From: CAVURS01 sp963795385
GTDB taxonomy: Bacteria > Actinomycetota > Actinomycetes > Actinomycetales > CAVURS01
Direction of reading: 5' to 3'
Assembly (NCBI GenBank): GCA_963795385.1
Contig: CAWCHK010000014.1
Span: 744,001-808,000 of the forward strand
DNA: 64,000 bases
Of the stretch, positions 16,993-26,030 are shown piece after piece. The notes beneath the pieces were generated by a model. That model saw nothing but the letters and a program-made list of their open reading frames with translations, did no database searches and was not told the origin of the DNA. Each line of letters opens with the position of its first letter. The stretch's first letter is position 1. The position numbers and the translations under genes are program-made.

Positions 16993-17661
16993 TCAGTCGG
17001 CTTCTTCGCTGATGTCGGCTTGCTGGACGAGCAGGGCGACTTGAACGCGATTGGTCGCCTGGAGCTTGGTCAAGAGCCTTGAGACATAGGCCTTCACGGT
17101 GGCGGTGCTCATGAACGCCACGGTGGAGATCTCGGCGTTCGACATGCCCTTCCCGACCCCTATGGCTACATCACGCTCCCGCTCGCTCAGGCCTGCAAGC
17201 CGGCTGCGTGCTGCATCTCGAGCTGCCACGTCCGAACCCCCGCCGCTGGCCATGGCAATGAGCCGGCGAGTCACCGACGGCGAGAGCATGGGCTCACCGC
17301 CGGCAACCTTCTCGACCGCGCGCACGATCTCGGCCGGAGGCGTGTCCTTGAGCAGGTAGCCGGACGCGCCCGCGTCGAGCGCCGCCAGCACCTCGCGGTC
17401 GGCGTCGAACGTCGTGAGCACGATCACCTCGGGCGGCGCGGATGTGGCCCGGAGGGCGAGGGTCGCCGCGATGCCGTCGACCCGGACCATCCGGATGTCC
17501 ATGAGCACGACGTCCGGATGCAGCGCGGCCACTGCCGCGGGCACCTCGTCGCCATCACTCGCCTCTCCCAGCACCTCGATCGTCGGTGCAGCCCGCAGCA
17601 TCAGGCTCAGCCCGCCGCGCACGAGCGCGTCGTCATCGACAACCAGCACCCCGATGGTCAT
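16993..17661 (-). CDS. LuxR/NarL-type response regulator
   Basis: A 222-residue response regulator. The receiver has VVDDDA, phospho-acceptor Asp in VVLMDIRM, Thr in VLTTFD and Lys in LLKDTPP; the C-terminal LuxR helix-turn-helix is LSERERDVAIGVGKGMSNAEI with TVKAYVSRLLTKL. The start at 17661 is taken because its ATG overlaps the kinase stop (ATGA); a longer reading adds 12 residues. Partner of the kinase gene just upstream. Confidence 0.9.
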   Translation of the reverse strand: MTIGVLVVDDDALVRGGLSLMLRAAPTIEVLGEASDGDEVPAAVAALHPDVVLMDIRMVRVDGIAATLALRATSAPPEVIVLTTFDADREVLAALDAGASGYLLKDTPPAEIVRAVEKVAGGEPMLSPSVTRRLIAMASGGGSDVAARDAARSRLAGLSERERDVAIGVGKGMSNAEISTVAFMSTATVKAYVSRLLTKLQATNRVQVALLVQQADISEEAD

Positions 17662-18812
17662 GCCGAGACCCGTTCGGAGACGGTCCGTGGCAGCCACGCC
17701 TGGACCCGAAACCGTCCGTCTGCCAACGGTCCGTACTCGATTCGACCGCCGGCCAAGGTCACTCGCTCACGCAGGCCGATCAGACCGGTCCCCGACCCCG
17801 CGGGCGGGTCGCTCCGCCGCGCCGACTGCGAGAGGTCGTTGCAGACGAGGACGTCCAAGCCCTCGTCGCTCTCCCGCAAGACGATCTGGACGCGTGCCTC
17901 CGGCGCGTGCTTGCGAACATTCGTGAGTGCCTCTTGAACGACGCGGTACGCCGTACGGCCATTGGGTGCCGGGTCGGATGGGCTCTCCGGGGCAACGTAC
18001 GACACCACGAGGCCGGCCACCCTGGACTCCTCGACCAGAGCCGGCACGTCGGCCAGGGTCGGTTGGGGACGCACCTCGTCCGGCTGCCGATCTCGCAGCA
18101 GGCTGATCACCTGGCGCAGCTCGTCGAGCGCCTCGTGAGTGTTGCTCCGGATGATCCCCACGACCTTCGTGACCTCCTCCGGGCTGGCGGCCTGGTTGTA
18201 CTCCAGGGCGCCGGCGTGCACGGCGAGGAGCGAGAGCCGGTGGGCGAGCACGTCGTGCATCTCGCGGGCGATGCGCTCCCGCTCACCTCGGCGGGCCTCC
18301 GCCGCGCGGGCTGTAGCGGCCTGCTCCGCACCTTCGAGCTGGCGACGCAGAGACGCCAGCAGCTGGCGCCGGGCACCGACGTACATGCCCCAGCCGGTGG
18401 CCGCGAACGTGGCGAGCGCGCCGACCGTGATCGCTCTGGTCTCGTGGTCGACCGGATAGAGCGCCATCGTCGGGAGGATGCTCACGGCGGCCAACGCACT
18501 GACGGCTACGGCGGTGCGCCAGGGTTTGAGCTCCGCAACGGTGAAGACGCAGATCAACGCGACGCCGCCGGCCAGCGTGGAGACGACCCCGACGGCGATG
18601 GCCGCGAGTGCGAACGCCACGGGGAAGCGTCGACGCCAGAGCCAGATGCCCGCAAGGCAGCCCACCCCGAGGATGACGTCCGCCAGGGCGAGTCCCACCG
18701 GCCGGTCTCCCGGGCCGAACACCACGTTCTGAGCGCTGGTCAGGCCGACGGCCACGGCGATGACCGCCATGGTGGTGTCCACGACGACGTCGTGCAGCCG
18801 GCCGCTTCTCAT
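17658..18812 (-). CDS. Sensor histidine kinase, HisKA_3 (NarL/DesK) type
   Basis: A 384-residue kinase. About 130 N-terminal residues form four or five membrane helices without a sizeable outer domain. The phospho-acceptor His is in REMHDVLAHRLS, and the ATP-binding domain ends with GTGLIGLRERVTLAGG. It is cotranscribed with the regulator at 16993 and divergent from a membrane protein at 18969, a likely target. The signal is unknown. Confidence 0.9.
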   Translation of the reverse strand: MRSGRLHDVVVDTTMAVIAVAVGLTSAQNVVFGPGDRPVGLALADVILGVGCLAGIWLWRRRFPVAFALAAIAVGVVSTLAGGVALICVFTVAELKPWRTAVAVSALAAVSILPTMALYPVDHETRAITVGALATFAATGWGMYVGARRQLLASLRRQLEGAEQAATARAAEARRGERERIAREMHDVLAHRLSLLAVHAGALEYNQAASPEEVTKVVGIIRSNTHEALDELRQVISLLRDRQPDEVRPQPTLADVPALVEESRVAGLVVSYVAPESPSDPAPNGRTAYRVVQEALTNVRKHAPEARVQIVLRESDEGLDVLVCNDLSQSARRSDPPAGSGTGLIGLRERVTLAGGRIEYGPLADGRFRVQAWLPRTVSERVSA

Positions 18813-18838
18813 GACCCCAATCTAGGAGTCGTCTGCGG

Positions 18839-18879
18839 CCGTCGTAGACGGCTGCAGGCGATCATCGACCAAAGTCGAT
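18839..18879. promoter_or_regulatory. Paired inverted repeats upstream of the kinase operon
   Basis: CCGTC-gta-GACGG (18839-18851) and ATCGAC-caaa-GTCGAT (18864-18879) lie in the 156-bp gap between the divergent kinase and membrane-protein genes. NarL-type regulators bind short inverted repeats of this kind; assignment is by position only. Confidence 0.35.
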
Positions 18880-18968
18880 CGTCCGGGGCCCCGACGTCAA
18901 CCGAAGTTCGTCCTGTTGCGCCGTCCGGCCGCAGCGTGTGGGCGGAGCCCCGCGGCAAGGTCGTCGGC

Positions 18969-19670
18969 ATGACAAATTACGAGTCCTCACCTGCTGCGTA
19001 TCGCTCGTTCACCGGGTGGTGCGCGATCCTCGTCGCCGTCCTCTCGTTCGTCATGGTGCCGCTGTACTTCGTCTACTCGGGACCCCCGCCGTCAAGCAAC
19101 GTGCTCACCCGGAACCTGTTCACGGTGGCGACGTTCACCCTCTTCATCGTGTTCGCGGTCGGGCTGCGGCGGTTGCTGGGATCGGCGGCGGCCCTTGCCG
19201 GCGATATCGCGCTGTTCGCGGCCACGACCTACGCAGCCATGACCCTGGTCGCAGCGTCCCTCGAGACCGGGGTCGCGTTGCAGTACCCCGACGGCTCGAA
19301 GGACCCCACCATCGACGGCCCGCTGGCCAACGGCATGGCCCTGCTCCATGGTCCGATCGCCCGGTTCCTGGTCGCGTCCCTGTTCATCGCGCTGGTGGTG
19401 GCGATGCGACGCAGCGACGTTCTACCGCGATGGGTGGCCACCGGATCGCTCCTCCTGTCCGTTCTCAACCTGGCCTTCGTCCCGTCCCTGTACTTCGGGA
19501 TGGACCCGACGCACTTCTACGCCGCGAACGGCTGGGGAAGCACGGCCAGCCTGGGGGCGGTCAACATGCTCTGGATCGGTGCCATTGGTGTTGCCATCCT
19601 GCGCCATCAGCCGGCGATCGGCCCGTCCCGCAACGACTTGGTCACCACTCGCGCCCGGGTCGCATCATGA
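18969..19670 (+). CDS. Integral membrane protein of unknown function
   Basis: A 233-residue protein with about six membrane helices (for example CAILVAVLSFVMVPLYFVY and IARFLVASLFIALVVAM). It has the general look of DUF4386-type actinobacterial membrane proteins, but I cannot assign it firmly. It is divergent from the kinase-regulator pair and its stop overlaps the ATG of the DHFR-family gene at 19667, so the two are coexpressed. Confidence 0.7.
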   Translation: MTNYESSPAAYRSFTGWCAILVAVLSFVMVPLYFVYSGPPPSSNVLTRNLFTVATFTLFIVFAVGLRRLLGSAAALAGDIALFAATTYAAMTLVAASLETGVALQYPDGSKDPTIDGPLANGMALLHGPIARFLVASLFIALVVAMRRSDVLPRWVATGSLLLSVLNLAFVPSLYFGMDPTHFYAANGWGSTASLGAVNMLWIGAIGVAILRHQPAIGPSRNDLVTTRARVAS

Positions 19671-20221
19671 CCCGCCGCGTCGTCCTCTACGAGCTGATGT
19701 CCCTGGACGGCTACGCCGACGACCCTGGCGAAGGTGAGTGGTTCGGCGACGCCGACGGGCAGCTCATCGACTTCCTCGCCGACACGATCGCCGGCCAGGA
19801 CACTGTCCTCCTGGGCCGCCGGACGTTCGACAAGTGGCAGCCGTACTGGCCCACGTCGACCATGCAGCCGTTCGCCGACTTCATCAACCGGACGCCCAAG
19901 CTGGTCTTCTCCTCCGCGCCCGCGAGCTCCGAGAGGTCAGAGTGGGCCGAGACCACGTTCGTCAACGAGCCGGTGCTTCCCTTCGTCACCGCGCTCAAGG
20001 ACCGCGCGGGTGGAGACATCGGCATCCACGGCAGCCTGACCCTCGCGCGCACATTGCTGGCCGGACGTCTGGTGGACGACCTCCGGCTGGTCATCGCGCC
20101 CAGTCTCGCCGGCCACGGCCAGCGACTCTTTGCCACCGACGCCGAGCTGCAGCGGTTCGAGCTGCTCAGTGCCGGCCGCTCCGCAGGCTGCCTGTTGCTG
20201 CACTACCGCCGCCGCCCCTGA
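19667..20221 (+). CDS. Dihydrofolate reductase family protein
   Basis: A 184-residue RibD C-terminal-like reductase: YELMSLDGYADDP at the start, TVLLGRRTFDKW for the nucleotide loop, GGDIGIHGSLTLARTLL for the NADPH-binding turn and VDDLRLVIAPSLAGHGQRLF near the end. ATGA overlap with the membrane protein gene. Physiological substrate unknown. Confidence 0.87.
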   Translation: MTRRVVLYELMSLDGYADDPGEGEWFGDADGQLIDFLADTIAGQDTVLLGRRTFDKWQPYWPTSTMQPFADFINRTPKLVFSSAPASSERSEWAETTFVNEPVLPFVTALKDRAGGDIGIHGSLTLARTLLAGRLVDDLRLVIAPSLAGHGQRLFATDAELQRFELLSAGRSAGCLLLHYRRRP

Positions 20222-20277
20222 GCTGGGAGCACGTCCGTCGGCTCCTGCCTCACCCACTCGACGAGAGGTCGACCACC

Positions 20278-20487
20278 ATGAAGGATGCCTGGGAAGGCAC
20301 AGTCATCAAGAAGTCGCGCGCGTTGCTGGACGGGTCGAACATGTACCGGCGGCTGAAGATCCGGCGTACGGACGGCACGACGACAAGCGTGCGCGTCCGC
20401 CGCGACTTCTGGCAGACGGTCACGGAGGGGGACATCGTGTCCAAGGCCCCGGGACATGAACCTCGGAAGAAGGAGCAGCACCCATGA
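20278..20487 (+). CDS. Small conserved protein, DUF7489-like
   Basis: A 69-residue, probably beta-rich protein with the pattern W-GTVIKKSRALLDGSNMYRR and a C-terminal GDIVSK-PG, similar to short proteins found beside DHFR-family genes. No function known. The stop overlaps the ATG of the truncated DHFR gene at 20484. AGAGGT lies 11 bases before the ATG. Confidence 0.65.
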   Translation: MKDAWEGTVIKKSRALLDGSNMYRRLKIRRTDGTTTSVRVRRDFWQTVTEGDIVSKAPGHEPRKKEQHP

Positions 20488-20825
20488 CCGCGACGTACAC
20501 CTTCGACGTCTTCACCAGCCTCGACGGCAACGGGTCTTATGGGCCGCCCGGCGACTGGGGCGGCTACTGGGGCAAGCAAGGCCCGGAGTTCCTGGATCGC
20601 CGGCTCGCGGCGTACGACGGGGACCAGCGGATGGTCTTCGGCGCCATGACGTTCGGGCTGTTCCTGCAGATGCTCCCGGCCTTGGACGCCGACGCGCGCG
20701 ACCCGTGGATGGACCGAATGATCGCGGGCGACTTCGACCTGGAGCTGCTGGAGTCGCGCACCCTCGATGGCGGCACGCAGGAGCTGATCTACCGGCCGCC
20801 CCTCCGCACCTGGCCGTCGGACTGA
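20484..20825 (+). pseudogene. Dihydrofolate reductase family protein with internal in-frame deletion
   Basis: A 113-residue reading that matches both ends of the intact 192-residue paralogue at 47534: TYTFDVFTSLDG...GYWGKQGPE...RMVFGAMTF at the N-terminus and DFDLELLE-RTLDG...YRP at the C-terminus. About 84 residues (paralogue positions about 82-166), including the NADPH-binding turn, are absent between DPWMDRMIAG and DFDLEL. The frame is kept, so a short product could be made, but it should be inactive. Confidence 0.85.
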
Positions 20826-20844
20826 GCCCCCGATCGCCGCCACG

Positions 20845-21780
20845 TCATCTTCGCGAGGCCGGCCCGCTACGACCGAGACGCTCGTGGGCCTCACTCTTGG
20901 TGAGAGTGGTGACGGGCCGCCCGACCGCGTATTGGTACTTGGCGTCACAAGCGCGGGTCCAGACCCCGGCGGCCCAGGACCGCTCAAGTTCGTCGGCGTC
21001 GAACTCCCGGCCACGGGCCTCGCAGTACGCCGTCAGGAACCGCTGTGTTTCCGCGACTGTGGCTAGCTCGTCGGCGGTCTTGGTCGAGAACAGGGCGGCC
21101 GCGAAGCCGACAAGGACGGCTTCGCTGTCAGCGACGACGCTGTCCCAGTCGTGCACCACGAGAATGGCGTCTCCGTCCCAGCGCATGTTCCCTGCAAGCC
21201 AGTCGCAGTGGCCGATGACGGCCTGGGTCGGGTTGGCCCGCAACCGATCGCGCGCGCGGCGCCCGACATCGTCGATCCACTTCGGGCCGCTCATTGCGTT
21301 CAGGTCTACGTCAGGATCCTCGGCGCGCGGCCACAGTCCGTCTCCGGCATGGTTCCACGCCGCCCATGACGGTGCCGGGGCGAGGCTGGACACCTCGGAC
21401 GGTCGGGGAGCCAGCGTGATCAGCCGCGCGAAAGTCTCGGCGAAGGCGGCGGCGGCGCCTCCTGCGCTCGGCAGCGTCGAGCCCCCGGCCACGTACGCCT
21501 CCGCAGTCGCTACACGGTCCCCCAGAGGAGCGGGGTCGGTGAGTGGCTGAGGGCACGGATAGCCGGCCCGGTACAGGCGACGCTGGACGTCGACGCACGC
21601 CGATAGCCGAGGCGAGTCCGGACGGACCTTCACCACGACGTCGCGCCTGTCCGCCAGGCAGAGTCCTATGACTGCAGAGAGGTGCCCGGATCTGAAGATC
21701 TCATCGGCTGGCGGACTGCCGAGATGCTCGATGCACCAGCGGGCCACCTCTCCCGGATCCAGCGAGGCCACGCGTGGCAT
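20845..21780 (-). CDS. Aminoglycoside phosphotransferase-like kinase (APH family)
   Basis: A 311-residue protein-kinase-like phosphotransferase. The catalytic loop is GHCDWLAGNM (Brenner His-x-Asp) and the metal-binding Asp follows in VVHDWDSVVAD; VVVKVRPDSPR has the ATP-anchoring Lys. The family covers antibiotic kinases, choline and sugar kinases and many orphans, so resistance cannot be assumed. Monocistronic, convergent with the truncated DHFR gene. Confidence 0.82.
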   Translation of the reverse strand: MPRVASLDPGEVARWCIEHLGSPPADEIFRSGHLSAVIGLCLADRRDVVVKVRPDSPRLSACVDVQRRLYRAGYPCPQPLTDPAPLGDRVATAEAYVAGGSTLPSAGGAAAAFAETFARLITLAPRPSEVSSLAPAPSWAAWNHAGDGLWPRAEDPDVDLNAMSGPKWIDDVGRRARDRLRANPTQAVIGHCDWLAGNMRWDGDAILVVHDWDSVVADSEAVLVGFAAALFSTKTADELATVAETQRFLTAYCEARGREFDADELERSWAAGVWTRACDAKYQYAVGRPVTTLTKSEAHERLGRSGPASRR

Positions 21781-21839
21781 CTCAGCATCCTGACATGCGC
21801 TCGCCTCTCCACTCGGGGACGAGGTGCACAGTCGAGGCC

Positions 21840-22757
21840 TTACGGGCGAACGCGGATGATCGTCTTGCCCCTCACCCGCTCAGTCGAATTGAACGACGCA
21901 ACGGCGTCGTCGAGGGTCGCGACGGTGCCGATGTTGGTCCGCAGTCGCCCGTCGCGCACCCGCTGCACGATCTCGGTCAGTTGGGCGCGATCGGCCTCGA
22001 CGACGAAGTCCACCGCCAGGCCGTCTGCCGGTCGGGCCTCGACCGGGCCGACGACGGACACCAGCGTTCCGCCAGCCTTGATCAAGCGTGCCGACCGCCT
22101 CTGGACCTGGCCGCCGATGACATCGAAGACCAGATCGACCTCACCCACGTCCTCCAGCGCGTCGCTCTCGAGGTCGAGGAACTCCTGTACGCCGAAGTCG
22201 AGCGCCTTCTCACGGTCGGCGGCACGTCCGGTGCCGATGACGTAGGCGCCGGCCTCGCGGGCGAGCTGCGTCACCATCGTCCCGACCGCGCCGGCCGCGC
22301 CGTGCGCCAGAACGCTCTGCCCGGGCTGAAGCCGGCCGTGCTGGAACAGTCCCTGCCATGCGGTCAGACCCGAGATGGGCAGGGAGGCACCTACCGTGAA
22401 GTCGACGTCGCCGGGCAGGGGCGCGAGGTTGCGGGCCTCGATCGCGACGTACTCGGCCAGCGTCCCGTCGCGGTGCCAGTCGGAGAGGCCGAACACCCGC
22501 TGTCCCACCGACAGCCCTGTCGTGCCGTAGCCGAGTGAGGTGACCAGTCCGGCCATCTCGTGACCTGGGACCGACGGTGTTCGGTCACGGTCGGCGCGAT
22601 CGGTCCATGTCGAGGGCCACTCCAGCTCGGTCGGGACGAATCCCGACGCATGAACTTGAACGATGACGTCGTTGATCGCTGCCGGCGGCTCGGGCCGCTC
22701 GACCAGCGTCATCCCGGCCGTTCCCGCGGCCTGCTCCGTCACGATGATCGCCTTCAT
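21840..22757 (-). CDS. NADP-dependent zinc-less alcohol dehydrogenase/quinone oxidoreductase
   Basis: A 305-residue medium-chain reductase. N-terminal GroES-like domain (PSVPGHEMAGLV), then the Rossmann domain with AHGAAGAVGTMVTQLAREAGAYVIGTGRA. No structural or catalytic zinc Cys cluster is seen, fitting the quinone-oxidoreductase branch. ATG at 22757 chosen for the GGAGGTG just upstream. Lies 13 bp after the VOC gene and is probably cotranscribed with it. Confidence 0.88.
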   Translation of the reverse strand: MKAIIVTEQAAGTAGMTLVERPEPPAAINDVIVQVHASGFVPTELEWPSTWTDRADRDRTPSVPGHEMAGLVTSLGYGTTGLSVGQRVFGLSDWHRDGTLAEYVAIEARNLAPLPGDVDFTVGASLPISGLTAWQGLFQHGRLQPGQSVLAHGAAGAVGTMVTQLAREAGAYVIGTGRAADREKALDFGVQEFLDLESDALEDVGEVDLVFDVIGGQVQRRSARLIKAGGTLVSVVGPVEARPADGLAVDFVVEADRAQLTEIVQRVRDGRLRTNIGTVATLDDAVASFNSTERVRGKTIIRVRP

Positions 22758-22770
22758 CGGGCACCTCCGG

Positions 22771-23154
22771 TCATCCGTTGTCGAGGCAGAGGCAGAAGGG
22801 GTGGCCGTCCGGGTCGAACAACGTACGTACGTTGTCCTGCGGCTGGACGTCGGCGACGCTCGCACCGAGCGCGACAGCCTCGGCCACGGCCGACTCGAGG
22901 TCACCCACCTGGAAGTCGAAGTGCATCATCGGGCGCTGGCGCTCCTCGACCGGCGGCCACGCGGGGACCTGATAGCCCTCCGCCCGCTGAAACACCAGGA
23001 ACGGTCCACGTTCGGAAGCCGCGACGATGGCCGACTCTGCGTCCTCGTGCCCGATCGGCCAACCCAACAGCTCGGCGTAGAACTGCGCCAACCTCACGGG
23101 ATCGGACGCCTCGATCGCCGTTCCCCACCACATCGCCGCCGTACGAGATCGCAT
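22771..23154 (-). CDS. VOC family protein
   Basis: A 127-residue glyoxalase-fold protein: AIEASDPVRLAQFYAELLGW, then HFDFQVGDLESAVAEAVALG and LFDPDGHPFCLCL. The His in MMHFDFQV and the final acidic/Cys strand sit where metal ligands are found in relatives. An internal ATG at 23133 is an alternative start. First gene of a two-gene unit with the oxidoreductase. Confidence 0.8.
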   Translation of the reverse strand: MRSRTAAMWWGTAIEASDPVRLAQFYAELLGWPIGHEDAESAIVAASERGPFLVFQRAEGYQVPAWPPVEERQRPMMHFDFQVGDLESAVAEAVALGASVADVQPQDNVRTLFDPDGHPFCLCLDNG

Positions 23155-23228
23155 CGTCCTAGCCTGCCACTTGACGCGCCGCGCCTTCCGGTTGACCCGA
23201 GCCGGATCCGAGGGCAGCCTCGGTGAGG

Positions 23229-23750
23229 ATGACCACCGGACAGATCGACCCGCGGTACGGCGACGCGTCGGCGACCGCACCGCCATGGGATGACATCGAG
23301 CGGTTGCTCACCGACGCCGAGCTCTACTGGATCATCACCGTCCGGGCCGACCAGCGTCCGCACGCCGTGCCACTGGTCGGCGTCTGGCACGAGGGTGCGT
23401 TCGCGTTCTGCACCGGCCCGAGTGAGCAGAAGTCGCGCAACCTCGACGCCAACCCTCAGGTGGCAGTCACGACCGGTGCCACCGGTGCGACCGGCTGGGC
23501 CAAGGGCAAGGACGTCGTCGTCGAGGGCACCGCGGCCCGGGTGACCGATCCCGCGGCGCTGCAAGCGCTGGCCGACGCCTGGTTCGCCAAGTACGGCGAG
23601 GACTGGAGGTACGAAGTACGCGGGGAGGAGTTCGTCGAGCTGAGCGACTCCGGCGGCAGCACGCCGGGTGGCGCGTGGGTCTACCGGGTCGCGCCCACCA
23701 AGGTCCTCGCCTTCGGGGACGCCCACGGCCAGACGGCCTACCGGTTCTGA
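23229..23750 (+). CDS. Pyridoxamine 5'-phosphate oxidase-family (FMN/F420-binding split barrel) protein
   Basis: A 173-residue split-barrel protein: AELYWIITVRADQRPHAVPL, VWHEGAFAFCTG, SRNLDANPQVAVT and DVVVEGTAARV are the standard strands of general-stress PNPOx-like proteins, which in actinobacteria often use F420. ATG 23229 with GGTGAGG in front; an in-frame GTG at 23223 is possible. Followed 17 bp later by a VOC gene. Confidence 0.83.
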   Translation: MTTGQIDPRYGDASATAPPWDDIERLLTDAELYWIITVRADQRPHAVPLVGVWHEGAFAFCTGPSEQKSRNLDANPQVAVTTGATGATGWAKGKDVVVEGTAARVTDPAALQALADAWFAKYGEDWRYEVRGEEFVELSDSGGSTPGGAWVYRVAPTKVLAFGDAHGQTAYRF

Positions 23751-23767
23751 CCCGAAAGGAAAAACTC

Positions 23768-24205
23768 ATGCCCATCAAGATGGAGAACGTCGGCATCGCC
23801 GTCCGCGACCTCGACGAGGTGATCGCCCTCTTCACCGACCTCGGGCTGACCCTTCTCGGCCGTGACGAGGTCAGTGGGGAGTGGACGGACACCGCCGTCG
23901 GCCTCGACGGCAACCACGCCCGGATCGCCATGCTCCAGACGCCCGACGGCAACGGTCGCCTCGAGCTCTTCGAGTACATCCACCCCGACGCGATCGAGAC
24001 GGACCCCACCCAGCCCAACGACATCGGCATGCACCGGGTCGCCTTCTCGGTGGACGACATCGACGCTGCCCTCGAGATCGCGGCGAGGCACGGCTGCCAC
24101 CCGCTGCGCGGCGTCGCGACGTACGGAGACGTCTACAAGCTGACCTATGTCCGCGGCCCCAGCGGCATCATCTTCATGCTCGCCGAAGAGCTGAACAAGA
24201 GCTGA
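23768..24205 (+). CDS. VOC family protein
   Basis: A 145-residue two-module VOC protein: ENVGIAVRDLDEVIALFTDL, RIAMLQTPDGNGRLELFEY (a good metal-site pair with HRVAFSVDDID), and a last strand YVRGPSGIIFMLAEEL with Glu where the family has a ligand. AAAGGAAAA ribosome site 7 bases before the ATG. Probably cotranscribed with the PNPOx-like gene. Confidence 0.85.
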   Translation: MPIKMENVGIAVRDLDEVIALFTDLGLTLLGRDEVSGEWTDTAVGLDGNHARIAMLQTPDGNGRLELFEYIHPDAIETDPTQPNDIGMHRVAFSVDDIDAALEIAARHGCHPLRGVATYGDVYKLTYVRGPSGIIFMLAEELNKS

Positions 24206-24229
24206 CCACCGGCGGCGTGGTGCTTCCGG

Positions 24230-25063
24230 CTACTGCGACCCGGTGGCCTCGAGCCTGCCGGCGATGGGCTCGAGCACCCGGATCAGCTCGTCCGTCTCGA
24301 GCGGCTCCAGCCGGTCGTACGGGGCCTCGGCCAGAGCGTCGGTCAGTGACTCGATCCGGTCCTTGGTCGCCCGCCCGGCGTCGGTGAACCGGCCAGCGGC
24401 ATCGAGGAGGCCGCGCTCGCGCAGGCCGTCCATCACCTCGGCCAGGCGGGCCCGGGGGAGATGGTGGATCCGGCCGAACGACTCCGCCGGGTAGATGCCC
24501 AGGTCGAGGGCGCTGAGCACGTGGGCCTCGGTCCCGCCGATCCCCTCGCAGAGCAGGGCGGCGATGTGGCCGTCCCCGCGGTGCTCGCGGAGCATGTTGG
24601 CCGCGTGCCACAGCCGGGCCACGGGCTCCTCGGGCATCGGGAGCGTGCGGAGCCCGGCGTACATGACCCGTCCCTCGGTCGGCGCGCTGGTCGATGCCGT
24701 GGCGAGGAGCTCGGCGGCGCGGGCGAGCCCGGGAGTCTCGACGAGGTCGCCGAGGATCCGCCGCAGGGCCGCCACGCAGCCGTGCTCGCGCGCGGCGTGC
24801 GCCGCCTCGGGAGTGGTCGTGTCCCAGACCTTGGGGATGTGGCGGGCCACCTCGCCCTCGGCGAAGTTGTAGAAGGCCGCGTGAACCACCTCGGCCGGAA
24901 CCTGGCCGAGAGGCGCAGAGCGTCCGGCGAAGTAACCGTCCCAGTAGTTGCTGAAGCCGAGCGCCGCCATGGAGTCGTTGGGCTCGTCGGAGAAGAAGTT
25001 GACCAGCGAGATCGGCTCGATGAGCTCGAACAGGCGTCGGGCGACGGGCTTCTCAAGCGGCAT
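24230..25063 (-). CDS. SCO6745 family protein
   Basis: A 277-residue, almost all-helical protein of a conserved actinobacterial family named after Streptomyces SCO6745. Landmarks are ALGFSNYWDGYFAGRSAPLG and AAFYNFAEGEVARHIPKVWD. The C-terminal 80 residues look like a winged helix (RARLAEVMDGLRERGLLDAAGRFTDAGR), as in MarR-type DNA-binding folds. Function unknown. AGAGGGG 7 bases before the ATG. Confidence 0.8.
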   Translation of the reverse strand: MPLEKPVARRLFELIEPISLVNFFSDEPNDSMAALGFSNYWDGYFAGRSAPLGQVPAEVVHAAFYNFAEGEVARHIPKVWDTTTPEAAHAAREHGCVAALRRILGDLVETPGLARAAELLATASTSAPTEGRVMYAGLRTLPMPEEPVARLWHAANMLREHRGDGHIAALLCEGIGGTEAHVLSALDLGIYPAESFGRIHHLPRARLAEVMDGLRERGLLDAAGRFTDAGRATKDRIESLTDALAEAPYDRLEPLETDELIRVLEPIAGRLEATGSQ

Positions 25064-25158
25064 CTCTGTTACCCCTCTGGTCGCGGCTCCTGGTGGGCGG
25101 CCTCTCGTCAGTACAACGAACAGGTCGACCGCGATCCGACAGGGCAGGGCCGCGCTCG

Positions 25159-25785
25159 TCAGGAACGGCGCAGGGTCGCGAGCACGCTCGTCTCACGGGA
25201 CTCGCCGATCCGACCATCGAGCCGGTCGTCACCGTCGAGCGGTGAGCCCACGACGCGAGCCAGGGTGAGCCGCAGCTCTCCCGCGCGGGTCACCGTGACG
25301 GTGCCCTCGTCGGTCACCGCGTCGATCGAGGTCAGGTCCGGCCGGCCGGTCCCGGGGGTGCCGCTGCCGCGGACCTGCATCCGCGGTGGGACGTCCATGC
25401 GTTCGCCGTCCTGCTCGAAGTACATCTCCGCCTGGCTTCCGCCGGTCAGGATGGCGGTGGCCAGGGCGGCGGCCCAGACCGGGTCGCCGCAGCCGTCGTA
25501 CACCCATCGGTCCCCGAGGACGGAGTGCTCACAGGTCCCGATCAGATGGGTCTCGGCATTTGGCAGGGGCGCGGCGCGGTAGGTGAGCGGGGTCTGGAGG
25601 ACGGCGCCGTCAGCTGCGCGCCACAGGATCGTCTCGATGCCCACCTCACCCGCGGGATCGTCGAACCGGTACTCGGCGAGCTTGCTGATGGCACCGAGCC
25701 CCGAGGCCCAGCACCGGGTCTGGAGCCAGGCCTCGACGAGCTCCTGCTTCGACGGGGACACGGTGGCTCTGTGGACGAGGGCCAT
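25159..25785 (-). CDS. Maltokinase N-terminal cap-like domain protein
   Basis: A 208-residue protein that corresponds to the N-terminal cap domain of maltokinase/Pep2-type enzymes on its own: SKQELVEAWLQTRCW, YRFDDPAGEVGIETIL, PLTYRAAPL, GTCEHSVLGDRWVYDGCGDP and AALATAIL. No kinase catalytic motifs follow. Free-standing caps occur in actinobacteria; their role is unknown. Confidence 0.75.
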   Translation of the reverse strand: MALVHRATVSPSKQELVEAWLQTRCWASGLGAISKLAEYRFDDPAGEVGIETILWRAADGAVLQTPLTYRAAPLPNAETHLIGTCEHSVLGDRWVYDGCGDPVWAAALATAILTGGSQAEMYFEQDGERMDVPPRMQVRGSGTPGTGRPDLTSIDAVTDEGTVTVTRAGELRLTLARVVGSPLDGDDRLDGRIGESRETSVLATLRRS

Positions 25786-26030
25786 GTCGAGACCCTACGC
25801 GTCCGGACGAGGCCCCGGACGTCAAGCCCGCCCGCGCCGAACCTCAACGAGTTCACTGTCATCCGCTTCGAGGTCCTGGCGGCGGCGAGCGTGGTGACGT
25901 GCGGTCTGGCTCTGGCCACGGCCTAGCTCCGGTGTCACGATGAGGTCCATGGATCGCGGTTCCGCGGGCCAGTTCCTGGTGGGGCGCTAGTAGGAGTTGG
26001 CTACCGCTTCCGCTGATCGAGGGGCCACAG

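Noticed and set aside
15680..17044. A 454-residue plus-strand reading opposite the NYN gene.
   Set aside because: Antisense to a well-supported gene; His/Arg/Gly-rich composition without domains.
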